64,000 nucleotides of DNA from an uncultured Granulosicoccus sp. GTDB taxonomy: Bacteria; Pseudomonadota; Gammaproteobacteria; Granulosicoccales; Granulosicoccaceae. Below are positions 26,492-35,586 of this stretch, in pieces (the first letter of the stretch is position 1; every line of letters starts with the position of its first letter). The translations under genes were made by a program, and so were the position numbers. Below the pieces are notes generated by a model. It saw nothing but the letters and a program-made list of their open reading frames with translations, ran no database searches and was not told the DNA's origin. The DNA lies in assembly GCA_937924505.1 (NCBI GenBank), contig CALDSR010000041.1, forward strand, positions 1 to 64,000, written 5' to 3'.

Positions 26492-27367
26492 ATGCTAAAA
26501 AAACATCTACCTATGACAATGAATAGACTGGTTGCAACTCTTTTTATCTTCTCACTCTCTCCGCTGGCGTATGCAGAAGGATCACCATGGCTGCAGGCTC
26601 ATGGCAATACAACAATTTCAATCGACGTTACGAGTGGCTCTACCAGTAATTTTTTCATCGGAGATGAAAGCACTCCTCTCGGTGGTGACATTGAGGGGAC
26701 ATTTGTCTGGTTTAACGCAAGTTATGGCTACGATGATATCTGGGCCTTCGACTTCAGAACAGGGTACGCAGAAACCAATTTTGACCTTGACAGTCCCGTA
26801 CCGGGCGAAGAAGACATAAATGAGCTGGAAGACATTGCTGATACGAGCTTTGGAGTCAGTTACCAGCTGTTCAATGAATTTGAGCTAGACAATGGAACGC
26901 CCACCGTAGCACTACGTGCCGGTCTTACCATTGGTGGCGACTACGAAACAGACGTCATCCAGGCAATTGGCGATGGCGCGGACGGCGTAGACCTCAGTTT
27001 GCTGGTCGGTAAATCAGTCACTCGAAGCGTTGCCCTGTTTGGCGATCTCACCTACCGCGCTCGCGGAAGCAATGTAGCAGATGGTATCAAATACCTGCTC
27101 AGCGCCTACTACACGACGCCAATCCAAGGTTTGGGTGTGCAGATAGCAGGAGGCGGAATCCGCACGAACAGTAACGTCAATATCGGCCCCGGCTTTACAG
27201 TTGATCAGTTTCCCGAAACTGACAGAGATTCCGATTGGTTGATACTCGGCGCAAACTATGGCTTCCAAAACGGCTTCGGTCTTGGGGCTTCTCTCTCCAC
27301 CGTTCTATCTGGTAGGAATATTGCGGATAGTAACATTGGTACTTTATCGCTTAGTTACAGCTTCTGA
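26492..27367 (+). CDS. Outer-membrane beta-barrel protein
   Basis: Exported protein of up to 291 residues. A signal peptide (RLVATLFIFSLSPLAYA) precedes alternating beta-strand sequence, and the chain ends TLSLSYSF with the terminal Phe used for outer-membrane insertion. Acidic loops (GEEDINELEDIAD) lie at about 105-120. ATGs at 26513 and 26519 would give a tighter signal peptide than the one at 26492. No ligand or family can be named. It lies 40 bases after the DUF547 gene and may belong to the same transcript. Confidence 0.75.
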   Translation: MLKKHLPMTMNRLVATLFIFSLSPLAYAEGSPWLQAHGNTTISIDVTSGSTSNFFIGDESTPLGGDIEGTFVWFNASYGYDDIWAFDFRTGYAETNFDLDSPVPGEEDINELEDIADTSFGVSYQLFNEFELDNGTPTVALRAGLTIGGDYETDVIQAIGDGADGVDLSLLVGKSVTRSVALFGDLTYRARGSNVADGIKYLLSAYYTTPIQGLGVQIAGGGIRTNSNVNIGPGFTVDQFPETDRDSDWLILGANYGFQNGFGLGASLSTVLSGRNIADSNIGTLSLSYSF

Positions 27368-27462
27368 ATTCGCTGCAGTTTCCTGACCCATACATCAACC
27401 TCCGCGCACCGTAGCCAAGACATGAATACGGTACAAAAAAAATTTGAAGAAAGGCATTAGAT

Positions 27463-28443
27463 ATGAACACAACCTCTACATTACTACTCACCACAATAGT
27501 TCTATCCCTCACCGCCTGTGGAGGTGGTGGAGGATCATCCGATGATTCCGGTCCCGTTGGTGAAGTCCTGACCGGGCGCCTGGTTGACTCAGCTGTAGCA
27601 GGTATGCGATACGAAACTACTACGCAGTCAGGGGTTACTGATGCTGATGGATCTTTCAGCTACATGTTGAATGAGACAGTAGTTTTCTCATTGGGTGACA
27701 TCGTATTGCCACCTGTGGCCAGCGCCCCAGTAGTGACTCCACTCGATGTGTTCTCCACAACAAACATCGCAGACGCCAGGGTGATCAACCTCACCCGCTT
27801 ACTGCAAAGTCTGGATGAGGACGGCAATGCCGACAATGGAATCACATTGACCAGCACCGCCGCCGCCAGCGCAACAGGATTGACCGTGGACTTCGGATCA
27901 ACCAGTTTCGATAGTCAGGTAAATAATCTGGTTGCCAATTCAGGCTCGATTGTTACCAGTCTCATTGATGGTGAATCAGCACTTGATCACTTTCAGGAAA
28001 CACTATTTGAAGAAGGCATTGTCGAGCGCCCGCAAGCACCCACAAATCCCACAACAGACGGATCGGAAACAAGCGGTGGGCAACCTGACGCTCCATCAGC
28101 GAACAACCCTGCTACCCATCCATTGGTTGGCACATCTGCGGAATTCTCAAATTTTGCACACGGCATAGAAGGTACCCTGACCTTTCTCGATGACCGTACA
28201 TTTGAGGTAAGTAATTTTTCCTATGATGGTGGCGGACCATCAGTTTACTTTTATCTGGGTACTGACGGCGATTATTCATCGCCTGGAGTTGGCCGATTAG
28301 TCGGGCCACGCCTCAATGGCCGCCCATACAACAGCGAAACTATCACGGTCACACTACCTGACGATATCACTCTTGATGATTTCAACGGTGTCAGCGTCTG
28401 GTGCGATATCTTTTTTGCCAATTTCGGTGATGCGACGTTCTAG
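27463..28443 (+). CDS. Lipoprotein with C-terminal DM13 domain
   Basis: Lipoprotein of 326 residues. The lipobox LTAC gives an acylated Cys at 19, followed by a Gly/Ser/Asp-rich tether. Residues 35-100 resemble a carboxypeptidase-regulatory-like or SD-repeat strand domain (GRLVDSAVAGMRYET...DADGSFSY). The C-terminal 100 residues match DM13: FAHGIEGTLTF, FSYDGGGPSVYFYLG and VSVWCDIFFANFG; the single Cys in VWCD is the residue proposed for redox or metal chemistry. GAAAGG ribosome-binding site. Role unknown; perhaps extracellular electron transfer or metal binding. Confidence 0.82.
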   Translation: MNTTSTLLLTTIVLSLTACGGGGGSSDDSGPVGEVLTGRLVDSAVAGMRYETTTQSGVTDADGSFSYMLNETVVFSLGDIVLPPVASAPVVTPLDVFSTTNIADARVINLTRLLQSLDEDGNADNGITLTSTAAASATGLTVDFGSTSFDSQVNNLVANSGSIVTSLIDGESALDHFQETLFEEGIVERPQAPTNPTTDGSETSGGQPDAPSANNPATHPLVGTSAEFSNFAHGIEGTLTFLDDRTFEVSNFSYDGGGPSVYFYLGTDGDYSSPGVGRLVGPRLNGRPYNSETITVTLPDDITLDDFNGVSVWCDIFFANFGDATF

Positions 28444-28594
28444 TACGTCGCTATTCACTTCCATGATAGTCACGTCCAATGATGGTCGACTCGTCAACGT
28501 TAATCAAGTTTGAAAGGCCGAGTTAATTCAAGGTTTTAAACCCATGGACGAACGACCAACGCATCGACAACAGCCATGTGAACCAGATCAGGAC

Positions 28595-30034
28595 TTACAT
28601 TGGCCAGAGTTCGGTCTCTGGATGGAACTGTGACCAGGCAAACCAGAACGCCTGGTGACTACCCAACTCCTCACCGACCTGGTTGCTTGCCTTGATACCA
28701 CCGCCATCAAGCTGCAACCGGATGCCGCCCAACACAACCTTGTCTCCTTTGAGCAGCGCACTCATCGCCTTGCTGCGCTGGAACGCAACAGCCTGACCCT
28801 CTGCATTGACGACACCCACGATGTCCTCGTGTACCGGTAACCGCGGGTCGACGTTCCCCACCGGAAAAATTGGACCGCCGGCATCGCGGTTGTTACGAAA
28901 GTCAAAATCTCGACCAAGAGCCAGTTCCTCGACCAGCACCGTTGTCTCAGGGTGTTCTTCTTTCCAGAGGCCCCATTCTGTCGTCACAACGCTTGCCTGC
29001 TCGAGTTTGAAGCCGATCTTTGCCAGCGGTCCGGTTACTGCATTACCGAGGAAGGTGTCAAGCACCGAATGCGTCGTGATGTCGTACATCACCTTGTTCG
29101 AACGGATTAACAAACCCGAGGTGCGCAACACCGGACGTTCCACGCCCTCGGGCAACTCGTCTGTGAAATAAGCCTGAGCAGCGCCGCACAAGGTGCAATA
29201 AGGAATACCGAGATCTCGTCCGCCAAGTGTATCGTTGACCATCTCACGCACTTCCATGATGCGCCGCGGATAGGCCCGATATTCGCCATTGACCGCAATC
29301 CCGAAAACAATGTCATCATCCTTAAGCCAAGTGGCTTCTTTTGCACTGCTCACGGGTGGGTTATCAGCCGCCGGGATGCAGTTGCACAGCTCATCGGTAG
29401 TATCGTACGCACGGTCATCGATCAACACACCACCCCAGGAAACATGTCGCCAGTCGATGTCACCTTCAACGAAAATTTTCTCCCAACCCGGGACAAAACC
29501 GGTAAAGAGACCGCGCTTGTACGCCAGGTAATCCGGTGGCGCCGGGATATCCCACGCAATCAAGTGATCTGTTGTTTTACCCCAGTAATTGCCGTCATCG
29601 AAGGTGATACCCAACAAGGCAGTGGCTGTCTCACCCAACAGATCATTCAATCCTGGCTGAGTGATGAATCGCATCAGGTCGGACACGATCCACATGACGC
29701 GAGGATCGCCCGACTCGTTGATCGTGTCGATCGCGATTTGTTGATCCTGGCCCCAAGTCCCATTAGCAAGGCTGTCTACAAACGCGGTTTTGACAGCCGC
29801 CTGAAGTTCTTCACCAAACGGGCCTTCCGGCACCGCCGGCGGTTCACCAAAGGCTTTGATGATGTAAGCAGGCAGATCATGCCCCGATTCTACTGAAGCG
29901 GTCTGTGACTGGGCAGAAACCACCATTGGCAGCGTCGCGGTTATTGTCAATAGTCCGAGCGCCATCATCACGATCAACGGCCACGGAGAGCGGCCAGTCG
30001 CTGTAAGGCATCTGTTGTTTGTAAAGTTATTCAT
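28595..30034 (-). CDS. DUF3179 domain-containing exported protein
   Basis: Protein of 479 residues with an N-terminal hydrophobic segment (PLIVMMALGLLTITATL) and a VSAQ cleavage site, so it is periplasmic or anchored. The DUF3179 domain covers the C-terminal half: an RAYPRRIMEVREMVND segment and IPYCTLCGAAQAY with its CxxC are typical. An additional CNC lies near residue 225. The frame is open 45 codons upstream; ATG at 30034 is preferred because it sits just before the signal. Function of the family is unknown; the CxxC suggests metal or redox chemistry. Confidence 0.82.
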   Translation of the reverse strand: MNNFTNNRCLTATGRSPWPLIVMMALGLLTITATLPMVVSAQSQTASVESGHDLPAYIIKAFGEPPAVPEGPFGEELQAAVKTAFVDSLANGTWGQDQQIAIDTINESGDPRVMWIVSDLMRFITQPGLNDLLGETATALLGITFDDGNYWGKTTDHLIAWDIPAPPDYLAYKRGLFTGFVPGWEKIFVEGDIDWRHVSWGGVLIDDRAYDTTDELCNCIPAADNPPVSSAKEATWLKDDDIVFGIAVNGEYRAYPRRIMEVREMVNDTLGGRDLGIPYCTLCGAAQAYFTDELPEGVERPVLRTSGLLIRSNKVMYDITTHSVLDTFLGNAVTGPLAKIGFKLEQASVVTTEWGLWKEEHPETTVLVEELALGRDFDFRNNRDAGGPIFPVGNVDPRLPVHEDIVGVVNAEGQAVAFQRSKAMSALLKGDKVVLGGIRLQLDGGGIKASNQVGEELGSHQAFWFAWSQFHPETELWPM

Positions 30035-30871
30035 GGCCCGCAATAAAAAAAGTGTTTTCTTTGGGACCGGCAAGTCACGGAATAGTTCGGATTTGGGCAT
30101 TGTTGCCGGATCTGTATTCACTGCGAAAGCGCTCACAAAAAGGACACTGAATGGATACACTGAATTCACAGAAGTAACGTTACCCTGGCAAGGAATTTAA
30201 CGACCGAAGCCACGTCAGACGATGGAAAGTAAAAGATAAGATGACGAGTACGGCCCGAAAGACCACACCGTCTCGATGGTGTATTTCTCCAGTACCAGTC
30301 AGTAGCAACGTTCCATCAGTTAATCAGTGGCGAATGTCCCAAAACCGATTTCAGCGCGAGACCGACACCGCAGCACAGCTTGGATAATGACTTCGCCGCA
30401 ATTGGTGCTGAAATTACCACTGACCTTGACTGGGTTAATTTGCTTGGCAACGCCACGCAGTGTCCAGTTCCTGCTACCAGACAACACAAGGCAGTTGTGT
30501 GACACCAAATCTGCATGGTTATGTTGGACGCCCCGCATCGCTCAGCTACAGCTTATGTTCGGATAAGCCCTCAGGAGTTCGGTGATACAAGACGCGATGA
30601 AACGACGCCCACTTGATTTTTCGAGTGGTTGCGGTTGCTGACAAGCCATACAAACGCCCCGTTCTGCCTAGCGCACCGAGGAGCAGCAACGCGTGCGAAA
30701 GGCTTAAACCTTTCGGGTTCTGATGGCGTTGTGCAGAATCTAATAGTAAATCCATTAACAAGCCGATTGTATATGCGGCAGAAAAATGTAAACTGAAGTT
30801 CGAGCAACACGATAGCGGCAGAAAAGCCCCATACGATGCCGTTTTGGCAGTCTCTCCAAGGAATCAACCGC
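30035..30871. other. 837-base region without a supported gene
   Basis: No reading frame here has convincing coding character on either strand. A leftward 72-codon frame at 30320-30538 has beta-like text (LVLSGSRNWTLRG, VKVSGNF) that recalls repeat beta domains such as DUF3060 and may be a gene remnant. The right end, at about 30855-30860, supplies an AAGGA ribosome-binding site for the reductase gene. The length and lack of coding suggest past gene loss. Confidence 0.4.
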
Positions 30872-31891
30872 ATGAAATCCGTTGGTATCATCAACTACCT
30901 GCCATCCGAAGACCCATCGTCTTTCGTCGATTTTGAAGCAGATAAGCCCAAGCCCACAGGTCGCGATCTGTTGGTCGCCATCAAGGCAATTGCTGTTAAC
31001 CCAGTGGACACCAAAGTTCGCGCCGGCCAGCGTAATGATGGAGCAACTGAAGATCCACCACGGGTGATTGGCTGGGATGCGAGTGGTGTTGTCCAGGCAG
31101 TCGGTACAGCTGTCACTCTTTTCAAGCCAGGGGACGAAGTTTACTACTCCGGCGACATTACTCGCTCTGGCTGTAATGCGGAATTCCAACTCGTTGACGA
31201 ACGCATCGTTGGCAACAAGCCGTCTACTCTGTCTCACAATGAAGCAGCAGCACTGCCTTTAACCACTATTACGGCGTATGAGTCCTTTTTTGACCGACTT
31301 GGAATTGATCGCGACGGTGCCAACAAAGGGCAATCTTTGTTGATCATTGGTGCAGGCGGTGGCGTGGGCTCGATTGGCATCCAGTTGGCTAAGCATGCGG
31401 GTCTAACGGTTATTGCAACTGCATCAAGGCCGGAAACATCGCAATGGGTGCGCGAGCTAGGTGCAGACCATGTGGTCAATCACCGAGAAGATATGGTTAC
31501 GCAGATTCGTGGCTTAGGTTTTGAATACGTTGACTATATCGCTATCTTCAATGACATGCGCCATTGGGACACCAGTGTGGAGTTGATACGACCACAAGGC
31601 GCTATTGTGACCATTGACGATGTCAATCTACCCATGCCAATGGCGGGCATGAAAACGAAGGCCGCGAGCTTACACTGGGAATTTATGTTCGCGCGTGCAA
31701 TGCATCAGACCCCCGATATGATCGAGCAGCACAAACTCCTGTCGTGGGTGGCAGCACAAATTGATGCAGGCAAATTGAAAACGACTATTTCTGAAGTGGT
31801 ATCCCCCATAAACGCTGCAAACCTGCGCGAAGTCCATCGCCGCATAGAGACCGGCCAAACGAAAGGTAAAATTGTCCTCTCGGGGTTTTGA
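30872..31891 (+). CDS. Zinc-type-like alcohol dehydrogenase / quinone oxidoreductase (MDR family)
   Basis: Medium-chain dehydrogenase/reductase of 339 residues from the ATG at 30872, which has an AAGGA ribosome-binding site; the frame opens 12 codons earlier without one. NADPH-binding motif GAGGGVGSIGIQLAK near residue 157 and the GroES-like N-domain (VNPVDTKVRAGQ, GWDASGVV, GDEVYYSGD) are as in the ZADH/YogA-type reductases. No structural zinc cysteine cluster is present, so it is probably zinc-independent, reducing quinones or enones. Its 3' end is antisense to a decayed cyclase fragment. Confidence 0.9.
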   Translation: MKSVGIINYLPSEDPSSFVDFEADKPKPTGRDLLVAIKAIAVNPVDTKVRAGQRNDGATEDPPRVIGWDASGVVQAVGTAVTLFKPGDEVYYSGDITRSGCNAEFQLVDERIVGNKPSTLSHNEAAALPLTTITAYESFFDRLGIDRDGANKGQSLLIIGAGGGVGSIGIQLAKHAGLTVIATASRPETSQWVRELGADHVVNHREDMVTQIRGLGFEYVDYIAIFNDMRHWDTSVELIRPQGAIVTIDDVNLPMPMAGMKTKAASLHWEFMFARAMHQTPDMIEQHKLLSWVAAQIDAGKLKTTISEVVSPINAANLREVHRRIETGQTKGKIVLSGF

Positions 31892-32154
31892 TAGTACAAA
31901 GTCGTCTTTGATTAAATCGAATGTATGATCAGAGACGACGATCTGCATGGGTTCTGCAAGGCTCTCCATTTGCGACGCAAGGTTGACGCCAGGGCCAAAC
32001 GAATCGTAAACGTATTTATTGATTCCGATCATTGAACCAATTATCGGACCGGTGTTGATACCGATTCTGGCGACGCATGCCAGATTGTGAACGGCGTTAC
32101 TCCTGTCTAATACAGGCAAAAATTCCGTATCGCCTGCGCGGTAACCGCTACATT
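31892..32154 (-). pseudogene. Remnant of a class III adenylyl/guanylyl cyclase domain
   Basis: In one minus-strand frame the text ARIGINTGPIIGSMIGI, then VNLASQMESLAEP and DLIKDDFV follows the second half of a class III cyclase domain closely. The metal-binding first half (FxDIxGFT, GDG) is missing, the Asp before VN is gone (FGPGVN), and the transition-state Arg of ASR is Gln. The similarity stops where the frame runs into the antisense of the reductase gene, and begins just after the methyltransferase stop codon. It is therefore a truncated, inactive fragment. Confidence 0.65.
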
Positions 32155-32820
32155 TCAGGATATTTTTCGAGCAATAATATATGCGTGTGATTCCGGATAT
32201 TGATCATATTCAAGGTGCATACATATACAGCCTCTATCCGCCAGCAACTGAAGATAGGAGTTAGTCCCTAACGTCGCATAATAAACTTCTGGCCCCATCA
32301 ATTCATTGATGTGTTCGTCTGGCTCTTCAGTACCGCCGAAAGAAAAAATAAACACACCGCTGGTATTTAGCGCTGACACAAGTTTCGAAATAACCTGCTC
32401 GTGCTGCTCGAGCGGAACGTGCCACAGGCTATCCCACGCAGTTATAAAATCATATTTTTTCCCGATTGACCACTCGCATATATTTTCATGATAGAAGGCA
32501 ATATCCGGGTGCTGCCTCCGCGCCAAATGAATCATCTCACCGGACACGTCCAACCCTTCGTAAACAAACCCTTCTTTAGACAAAAATTCAGCCAATCTAC
32601 CCGTGCAGCCACATCCTACATCCAGCGCCCTGCCACGGGCTTCTAATAACGCCAGTGATTTTTTATGCTGCGTTATTCCATTTTCTTTGTTGAAACGGTC
32701 ATTCCGCCAAAGGTGAGTAATCTTGTCGTAGGCTTCGCCCGTTAATTTTGGATGCACTTTTAAAACACTAATTGATCCATGTCGTTTCGTAGACCGCGAT
32801 CTCGAAAAACCGAAGATCAT
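32155..32820 (-). CDS. Class I SAM-dependent methyltransferase
   Basis: Rossmann-fold methyltransferase of up to 221 residues. Motif I ALDVGCGCTGRLAEFL, the acidic end of strand 2 (EGLDVSGEM) and a motif IV-like DFITAWDSLWHVP are clear. The first 21 residues overlap the 3' end of the upstream lipoprotein gene and read like noise; a GTG at 32757 (VHPKLTGEAYD) is an equally good start and gives 200 residues, but neither has a clear ribosome-binding site. Substrate unknown; small-molecule type judging from size. Confidence 0.8.
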   Translation of the reverse strand: MIFGFSRSRSTKRHGSISVLKVHPKLTGEAYDKITHLWRNDRFNKENGITQHKKSLALLEARGRALDVGCGCTGRLAEFLSKEGFVYEGLDVSGEMIHLARRQHPDIAFYHENICEWSIGKKYDFITAWDSLWHVPLEQHEQVISKLVSALNTSGVFIFSFGGTEEPDEHINELMGPEVYYATLGTNSYLQLLADRGCICMHLEYDQYPESHAYIIARKIS

Positions 32821-34210
32821 CGTTGGTATCTATGAAGTTGCCAAAACCTGGCACTGTGACCAGCACGGGTGTTCCACTGCATCCCCAATGAGGGTAAGCA
32901 CCGTAACTGACCGCTCCGGGAGTCAGGTTTATTGGGCCAATAATGCCTGTTCCGAAGAACAGGCAATTGCCAATATTTTCAAAGACGACCGGTGAGGTGT
33001 CTGCAAGAGATGCGAACGTCCAGCTCGGCGACTCGCAGAGCCCGTCACAACTCAACCGAATCACACGATGTGCAATGCCGAAATCGACATCCTTACCGAT
33101 CATGCCGATCTCAATACGACCGGAGCCTGCATTTAACACAATATGCTCCTCCGGCAGGGTCAGGCCCGCTGGTAGTGGCAGTTCACCCTGAACTTCACGA
33201 CTTGCCCAGCTGTTCGCTAAACTGCAATTCGATACGCAGCTTAGTAACTGAAGTTCCTGATCTTGTGGTGCGAATGTCGCAATAATCGGCGTCTGTCCAT
33301 CCAGAAGATCAAACGCTGAACCATGGGGATCTAATGGGTCGTCAGTTATCTCGCCAAGCTCCGCCGACGCTGACCACTCCGGGGTACTGGAATTACAGAA
33401 TGCCAAACAAGTTGCATAAATTATCGTCCCGGTATCAGCGCCAATAACCGTATACACACCCGAGATATGCGCAATGCCTTGATTGTCGAATTTCAGATGT
33501 GCACCAGAGGGAGATGCGAAATCGAGCATTGCTACCTGTTGTCTTGTCCACGATGCCTCGCTGGAGCACAACGAGCGACATGAGTAGAGGTGTAGATGGT
33601 CTTCCCCACTCACAAGAAATTCAGATGATCCAAACAACGCTATATGTGGTTCACCGGTTGGAGATACTGCAAACCAGTCGTGAAACTGAAGGTTCTGTTT
33701 AGCTATTGTTTCGTTAAGTGAAAATGCGAGACCAATCGTCCAGCTCTGCTGTTGAGTGCATAGGCTGTCACAGCTGGCGTAGAAAACATCAGAGGTAAAC
33801 AGATCATTCGTGTCTGTGACGATGGCAATATGTATCTGACCAGAACTGTCCAGTCCTATTTTGGGCGTGGCGCTTCCCGCAATTCCGGTACTGAATTGTC
33901 TCAGAACAATTGATGACCAGGCACTTGCGCTGCTGCAATCCGATAAGCAAGTCGAGTAAAAAATTCTATCTTCGACATCTGCATAGGTTGCGTGAACTCG
34001 ACCGCTGCCGTCGGTGACAACATGCTGTGATATGGTATTGGGCTGATCTTCAATTGCCGGTAGTACTGCTGACATTTGGACGTCTGTAGCATCGTCCGGC
34101 TGCGCAGTCGATGGAGCACTTGAACCGCCTGCACCTCCACCACCACCACAAGACATCAATCCCGCGCTCATCACTAACGTTACCAAAGCGATATAGTAGT
34201 TGTGCTTCAC
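32768..34210 (-). CDS. Lipoprotein with six periodic C-x3-C-W repeats (probable beta-propeller)
   Basis: Lipoprotein of 480 residues. The lipobox LMSC gives Cys21 followed by a Gly-rich tether. The body contains six copies of a unit of about 57-64 residues, each with an aromatic strand, C-x3-C and a Trp six or seven residues later: cysteines at 88/92, 147/151, 211/215, 268/272, 325/329 and 388/392. Each unit also has a GxxHIA-type strand, which fits a six-bladed propeller with a small disulfide in every blade. GTG start with GGAGAA ribosome-binding site. No known family recognised; ligand binding at the cell surface is a guess. Confidence 0.75.
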   Translation of the reverse strand: MKHNYYIALVTLVMSAGLMSCGGGGGAGGSSAPSTAQPDDATDVQMSAVLPAIEDQPNTISQHVVTDGSGRVHATYADVEDRIFYSTCLSDCSSASAWSSIVLRQFSTGIAGSATPKIGLDSSGQIHIAIVTDTNDLFTSDVFYASCDSLCTQQQSWTIGLAFSLNETIAKQNLQFHDWFAVSPTGEPHIALFGSSEFLVSGEDHLHLYSCRSLCSSEASWTRQQVAMLDFASPSGAHLKFDNQGIAHISGVYTVIGADTGTIIYATCLAFCNSSTPEWSASAELGEITDDPLDPHGSAFDLLDGQTPIIATFAPQDQELQLLSCVSNCSLANSWASREVQGELPLPAGLTLPEEHIVLNAGSGRIEIGMIGKDVDFGIAHRVIRLSCDGLCESPSWTFASLADTSPVVFENIGNCLFFGTGIIGPINLTPGAVSYGAYPHWGCSGTPVLVTVPGFGNFIDTNDDLRFFEIAVYETTWIN

Positions 34211-34624
34211 AGCCAGTTCTCCATTCGCAGTGCCTGAGTGTAAGTGAAAGTTTGTGGTACTTCAATATCTTCAAACTCAATGTTTTAAGCCCAAACCATT
34301 CCAAATTCGCTGTAGCCGATACAATGGCGCCTTAGATTACGCAAATACATAACGAGCGTTGGCAGGTGTTCTCCCTCCGCAGATTTCGCAGGTTGGCCAA
34401 GCCGCTGCGTCTATGGGCGTTTACAGTATCCTGCTCTTGCAGAAGGGCTGTCAGCCAGCGCTCTAGAGATTGCCGTCACAGCTTCGGTTCGAATTGCACG
34501 ACACCTTAGAAACTTTGCGGCTTCTCAGGTCACGGCACTACGCGGGCAAACCAGGAAACCGGTAATACGGAACCAAGCAATCGCTTGTAAAACTGATGGC
34601 ACCACCACATCGACGGCCCTCCAC
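34211..34624. promoter_or_regulatory. Intergenic region before the six-repeat lipoprotein gene
   Basis: 414 bases without coding signal between two leftward genes. It should carry the promoter of the lipoprotein gene and the transcript end of the TPR gene side. Short dyads (CTGC-TCTT-GCAG, GGCTG-TCA-GCC) occur near 34430-34460, none with a U-run. Confidence 0.3.
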
Positions 34625-34969
34625 TCATACGGCCTTGCCCTCATCAGGTGATTCAAGGTCGCGCACAACTCGCCGTCGGAATACGGTCATCTCTTTGGCA
34701 GTCTGCTTATCGCCATTGGCTTCGGCCACAACAAGGCCTTGGTCAAAAGCGGCCAAAGCATCCATCAATGCTTCGTTAGCTGCCAGTGCTCGCCCGAGCA
34801 TTTTCCACGCGGCAGAGTAATCGGGTTTTAATTCCACCGCTTTGCGAAAATGCTCAACGGCATCCGCGTACGCTTTTTCAGCGAAATAGGCATTGCCGAG
34901 TGTGAACCGCAGCATTTCACTGTCTTGGCCTCGTTCAAGCATTGCTTTAAAAGCGTCAATCTGACTCAT
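34625..34969 (-). CDS. Small tetratricopeptide-repeat protein
   Basis: Soluble protein of 114 residues with two to three TPR units: LRFTLGNAYFAEKAYADAVEHFRKAVELKP is a canonical repeat (Gly8, Ala20, Pro32 positions), followed by AAWKMLGRALAANEALMDALAAFDQGL. Likely a protein-interaction adaptor. ATG start. It follows the methyltransferase gene by 21 bases on the same strand and is probably co-transcribed with it. Confidence 0.85.
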   Translation of the reverse strand: MSQIDAFKAMLERGQDSEMLRFTLGNAYFAEKAYADAVEHFRKAVELKPDYSAAWKMLGRALAANEALMDALAAFDQGLVVAEANGDKQTAKEMTVFRRRVVRDLESPDEGKAV

Positions 34970-34990
34970 GAAGATAAAACTGGCGTGTGT

Positions 34991-35551
34991 TCATACGTCT
35001 AGTGTAATGCGCCGTGCAATCAATTGCGCTTCTGCCTGACCATTCTTGTCGGGTGCGGGTTCCAGGTAATCAAGCACCTCAAGATCAGGAAATAATGCGG
35101 GCAATTCATTTTCGCCGAGAAGGTAGTCGGGATTGGACAGACCATGGGTAAAGGTCTGGTAATACAGCACACCGCCACGTGTCAGTGCCGCACTGATCTC
35201 AGGACACAAACCTCGATCTAAAAATCGACTGACGACAATGACATCAAAACTTTCTGCACTGGGTGGTTCGGCGATGACATCGCGTACCTCAGCCTTTGTT
35301 ACTCGAGTGTTCTTGCGGACCGTGATATCGTCAATCACCTGCTCACTGAAATCCCAGGCATGGGCAGTAAACCCACGTGCGCCAAGCCATTCGGCATTGG
35401 CCGCTCTGCCGCAGGCGAGATCAAGTGCAAGTGGCGCAGGCACACCGATCTCGGGCAACCATCGGACACCACGGCTAAGGACCGCCGCAGGAGGTGGCAA
35501 CGTGTCACCCGAAAACGCGTAACGACTGTTCCACTTTGATTGATTGCTCAT
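34991..35551 (-). CDS. Class I SAM-dependent methyltransferase, TehB-like
   Basis: Methyltransferase of 186 residues. Motif I reads ALDLACGRAANAEWL and the post-motif acidic residue is in AWDFSEQ, followed by FDVIVVSRFLDR for motif IV. The short N-terminal WNSRYAFSGD is typical of TehB/thiopurine-type small methyltransferases. ATG at 35551 is used; a GTG two codons earlier is also possible. Lies between trkH and the TPR gene, same strand. Substrate unknown. Confidence 0.85.
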   Translation of the reverse strand: MSNQSKWNSRYAFSGDTLPPPAAVLSRGVRWLPEIGVPAPLALDLACGRAANAEWLGARGFTAHAWDFSEQVIDDITVRKNTRVTKAEVRDVIAEPPSAESFDVIVVSRFLDRGLCPEISAALTRGGVLYYQTFTHGLSNPDYLLGENELPALFPDLEVLDYLEPAPDKNGQAEAQLIARRITLDV

Positions 35552-35586
35552 GTCCACACCGAGTGTACGTCCTCGAACGTTACGGC

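Noticed and set aside
34480..34520. GGTTCGAAT, reminiscent of a tRNA T-loop
   Set aside because: No acceptor, D or anticodon stems can be folded around it.
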